64,000 nucleotides of DNA, taken from NCBI RefSeq assembly GCF_000230995.2, contig NC_019973.1, positions 1,054,001 to 1,118,000 of the forward strand, read 5' to 3'. How positions within the stretch are numbered: the first letter of the stretch is position 1; every line of letters begins with the position of its first letter. The position numbers and the translations under genes were made by a program. The notes beneath the pieces were generated by a model, which was not told the origin of the DNA, searched no databases, and saw only the letters and a program-made list of their open reading frames with translations. Source of the stretch: Mesorhizobium australicum WSM2073. Its GTDB lineage: Bacteria > Pseudomonadota > Alphaproteobacteria > Rhizobiales > Rhizobiaceae. Below are positions 62,802-64,000 of the stretch, piece by piece.

Positions 62802-63553
62802 GCGCGGCGCAAAAAGTGCTGCTGGTCACCGGCGGCAGCCGCGGCATCGGCGCCGCCATCTGCCGGCTGGGGTTGGAGGCGGGCTATCGCGTCGCGGTCA
62901 ATTACGCCTCCAACAAGGCCGCCGCCGATGCGCTGGTCGCCGAAATCAAGGACGGCGGCGGCGAAGCCGTTGCCGTCAGGGGCGATGTCGGCAAGGAAAC
63001 CGATATCGTGGCCATGTTCGGCGCCGTCGACCGCGCCTTTGGCCGGCTCGACGCCTTCGTCAACAATGCCGGCATCGTCGACGTCAAGGCGCGCGTCGAC
63101 GAGATGGATGTCGCGCGGCTGGAACGCATGATGCGCATCAATGTCGTCGGCTCGTTCCTGTGCGCCCGCGAGGCGGTGAAGCGCATGTCGACGCGGCATG
63201 GCGGGTCGGGCGGTGCGATCGTCAACATCTCGTCGGCGGCGGCGACGCTGGGCTCGCCGGGCGAATATGTCGACTATGCCGCCTCCAAGGGCGCCATCGA
63301 CACCTTCACCATCGGGCTTGCCCGCGAGGTGGCGCTGGAAGGCATCCGTGTCAATGCGGTGCGGCCGGGCATCATCGACACCGACATCCACGCCTCCGGA
63401 GGCCAGCCGGACCGGATAGAACGGTTCCGCGATCTGCTGCCGATGAAAAGGGCGGGCACGGCGGATGAAGTCGCCGGTGCGGTCCTCTATCTTTTATCCG
63501 ATGCCGCGTCCTATACGACGGGCGCGATCCTGAATGTCAGCGGCGGCCGCTGA
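62798..63553 (+). CDS. short-chain dehydrogenase/reductase
   Basis: A 251-residue classical SDR: cofactor loop VTGGSRGIGAAICRLG (TGxxxGIG, 11-18), FVNNAGIVD, catalytic Ser/Tyr/Lys in NISSAAAT and YVDYAASKGAID, and C-terminal RPGIIDTDIHASGG. Substrate and cofactor preference are not determined. Translationally coupled to the exported-protein gene by ATGA. SDR genes at this place between sucB and lpd are found in other Mesorhizobium-like clusters. Confidence 0.9.
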   Translation: MSAAQKVLLVTGGSRGIGAAICRLGLEAGYRVAVNYASNKAAADALVAEIKDGGGEAVAVRGDVGKETDIVAMFGAVDRAFGRLDAFVNNAGIVDVKARVDEMDVARLERMMRINVVGSFLCAREAVKRMSTRHGGSGGAIVNISSAAATLGSPGEYVDYAASKGAIDTFTIGLAREVALEGIRVNAVRPGIIDTDIHASGGQPDRIERFRDLLPMKRAGTADEVAGAVLYLLSDAASYTTGAILNVSGGR

Positions 63554-63577
63554 ACCCCAAGCAAAAGGGAAACAAAC

Positions 63578-64000
63578 ATGGCTTATGACGTGGTTATCAT
63601 CGGCTCGGGACCCGGCGGCTATGTCTGCGCCATCAAGGCGGCACAGCTTGGGCTGAAGGTCGCGGTGGTCGAGAAGAACGCGACCTTCGGCGGCACCTGC
63701 CTCAACATCGGCTGCATCCCGTCCAAGGCGCTGCTTTATGCCTCGGAAATGTTCGCCGAGGCCGGCCATTCCTTCGACACGCTCGGCGTCGAAATTCCGG
63801 CACCCAGGCTGAACCTGAAGAAAATGATGGCGCACAAGGACGCGACGGTGTCGTCCAACGTCAATGGCGTCGCCTTCCTGTTCAAGAAGAACAAGATCGA
63901 TGCCTTCCGCGGCACCGGCAAGGTGGTTGCCGCAGGCAAGGTCTCGGTGACCGGCGAGGATGGCAAGGTCGACGAGATCGAGACCAAGAACATCGTCATC
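63578..64000 (+). CDS. lpd: dihydrolipoyl dehydrogenase (E3), truncated by window end
   Basis: The first 141 codons of the flavoprotein that reoxidises lipoyl groups of SucB. It starts MAYDVVIIGSGPGGYVCAIK (FAD loop) and has the redox disulfide in GGTCLNIGCIPSKALLYAS (about residues 39-57). The gene runs off the right edge. AAAGGGAAAC precedes the ATG. It completes the 2-oxoglutarate dehydrogenase complex with SucA and SucB. Confidence 0.95.
   Translation, partial: MAYDVVIIGSGPGGYVCAIKAAQLGLKVAVVEKNATFGGTCLNIGCIPSKALLYASEMFAEAGHSFDTLGVEIPAPRLNLKKMMAHKDATVSSNVNGVAFLFKKNKIDAFRGTGKVVAAGKVSVTGEDGKVDEIETKNIVI

Overview
The window is a GC-rich chromosomal segment from an alphaproteobacterium of the order Hyphomicrobiales, most likely Mesorhizobium or a close relative. 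This rests on gene content and order (ffh-chorismate mutase-rpsP; dapF-mtaB-ftsY-ispZ; mdh-sucCD-sucAB-lpd), an Omp19-like lipoprotein, DUF1127 and DUF1328 proteins, an alphaproteobacterial SOS box (GAAC-N7-GAAC), and palindromic intergenic repeats of the kind common in rhizobia. No database search was run; family names come from recognising motifs and protein architecture. No prophage, CRISPR array, IS element, tRNA or rRNA was seen. Most of the window is core genome.

Layout. 1-9.5 kb: two small membrane proteins, a LysE exporter, argG, a lytic transglycosylase, a zinc-ribbon metallopeptidase, an SH3/DUF1236 protein, a CPBP protease, a possible small RNA, and ffh. 9.5-17.8 kb: chorismate mutase, rpsP, a glycine-zipper lipoprotein, a DoxX-like protein with a G8-tract frameshift, a bestrophin-like channel, an ACT protein, asd, a DEAD-box helicase and a cold-shock/DUF805 fusion. 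17.8-26.5 kb: an SRPBCC-MarR pair behind a long palindrome, leuB, RidA and VOC proteins, an L,D-transpeptidase, leuD, a GNAT with an in-frame minisatellite, and an ArsR-SRPBCC-SRPBCC-DUF72 cluster whose promoter overlaps a perfect palindrome. 26.5-34.4 kb: a leftward operon of a DUF4173 membrane protein, a response regulator, a histidine kinase and an FAD oxidoreductase; then a CitE-like lyase and a toxin-antitoxin locus with a frameshifted toxin. 34.5-40.4 kb: the SOS mutasome imuA-imuB-dnaE2 behind a SOS box. 40.5-53.6 kb: DUF1127, SMP-30, tautomerase, zapE, Omp19-like and metallo-beta-lactamase-fold genes, then dapF-mtaB-ftsY-ispZ and two flavin-related enzymes. 53.8-64 kb: the TCA-cycle cluster mdh-sucC-(cupin-DUF1579)-sucD-sucA-sucB-(secreted protein-SDR)-lpd, with lpd cut by the window end.

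How the genes work together. ffh and ftsY are the SRP GTPase and its receptor. argG, asd, leuB, leuD, dapF and chorismate mutase serve amino-acid and cell-wall precursor synthesis. ImuA/ImuB/DnaE2 form a damage-inducible translesion polymerase system. The terminal cluster encodes malate dehydrogenase, succinyl-CoA synthetase and the 2-oxoglutarate dehydrogenase complex. The most notable observations are a dispersed palindromic repeat apparently domesticated in frame inside ftsY, the decayed toxin beside an intact antitoxin, the homopolymer frameshift in the DoxX-like gene, the long out-of-frame imuA/imuB overlap, a structured candidate RNA upstream of ffh, and several promoter-operator palindromes next to leaderless starts.
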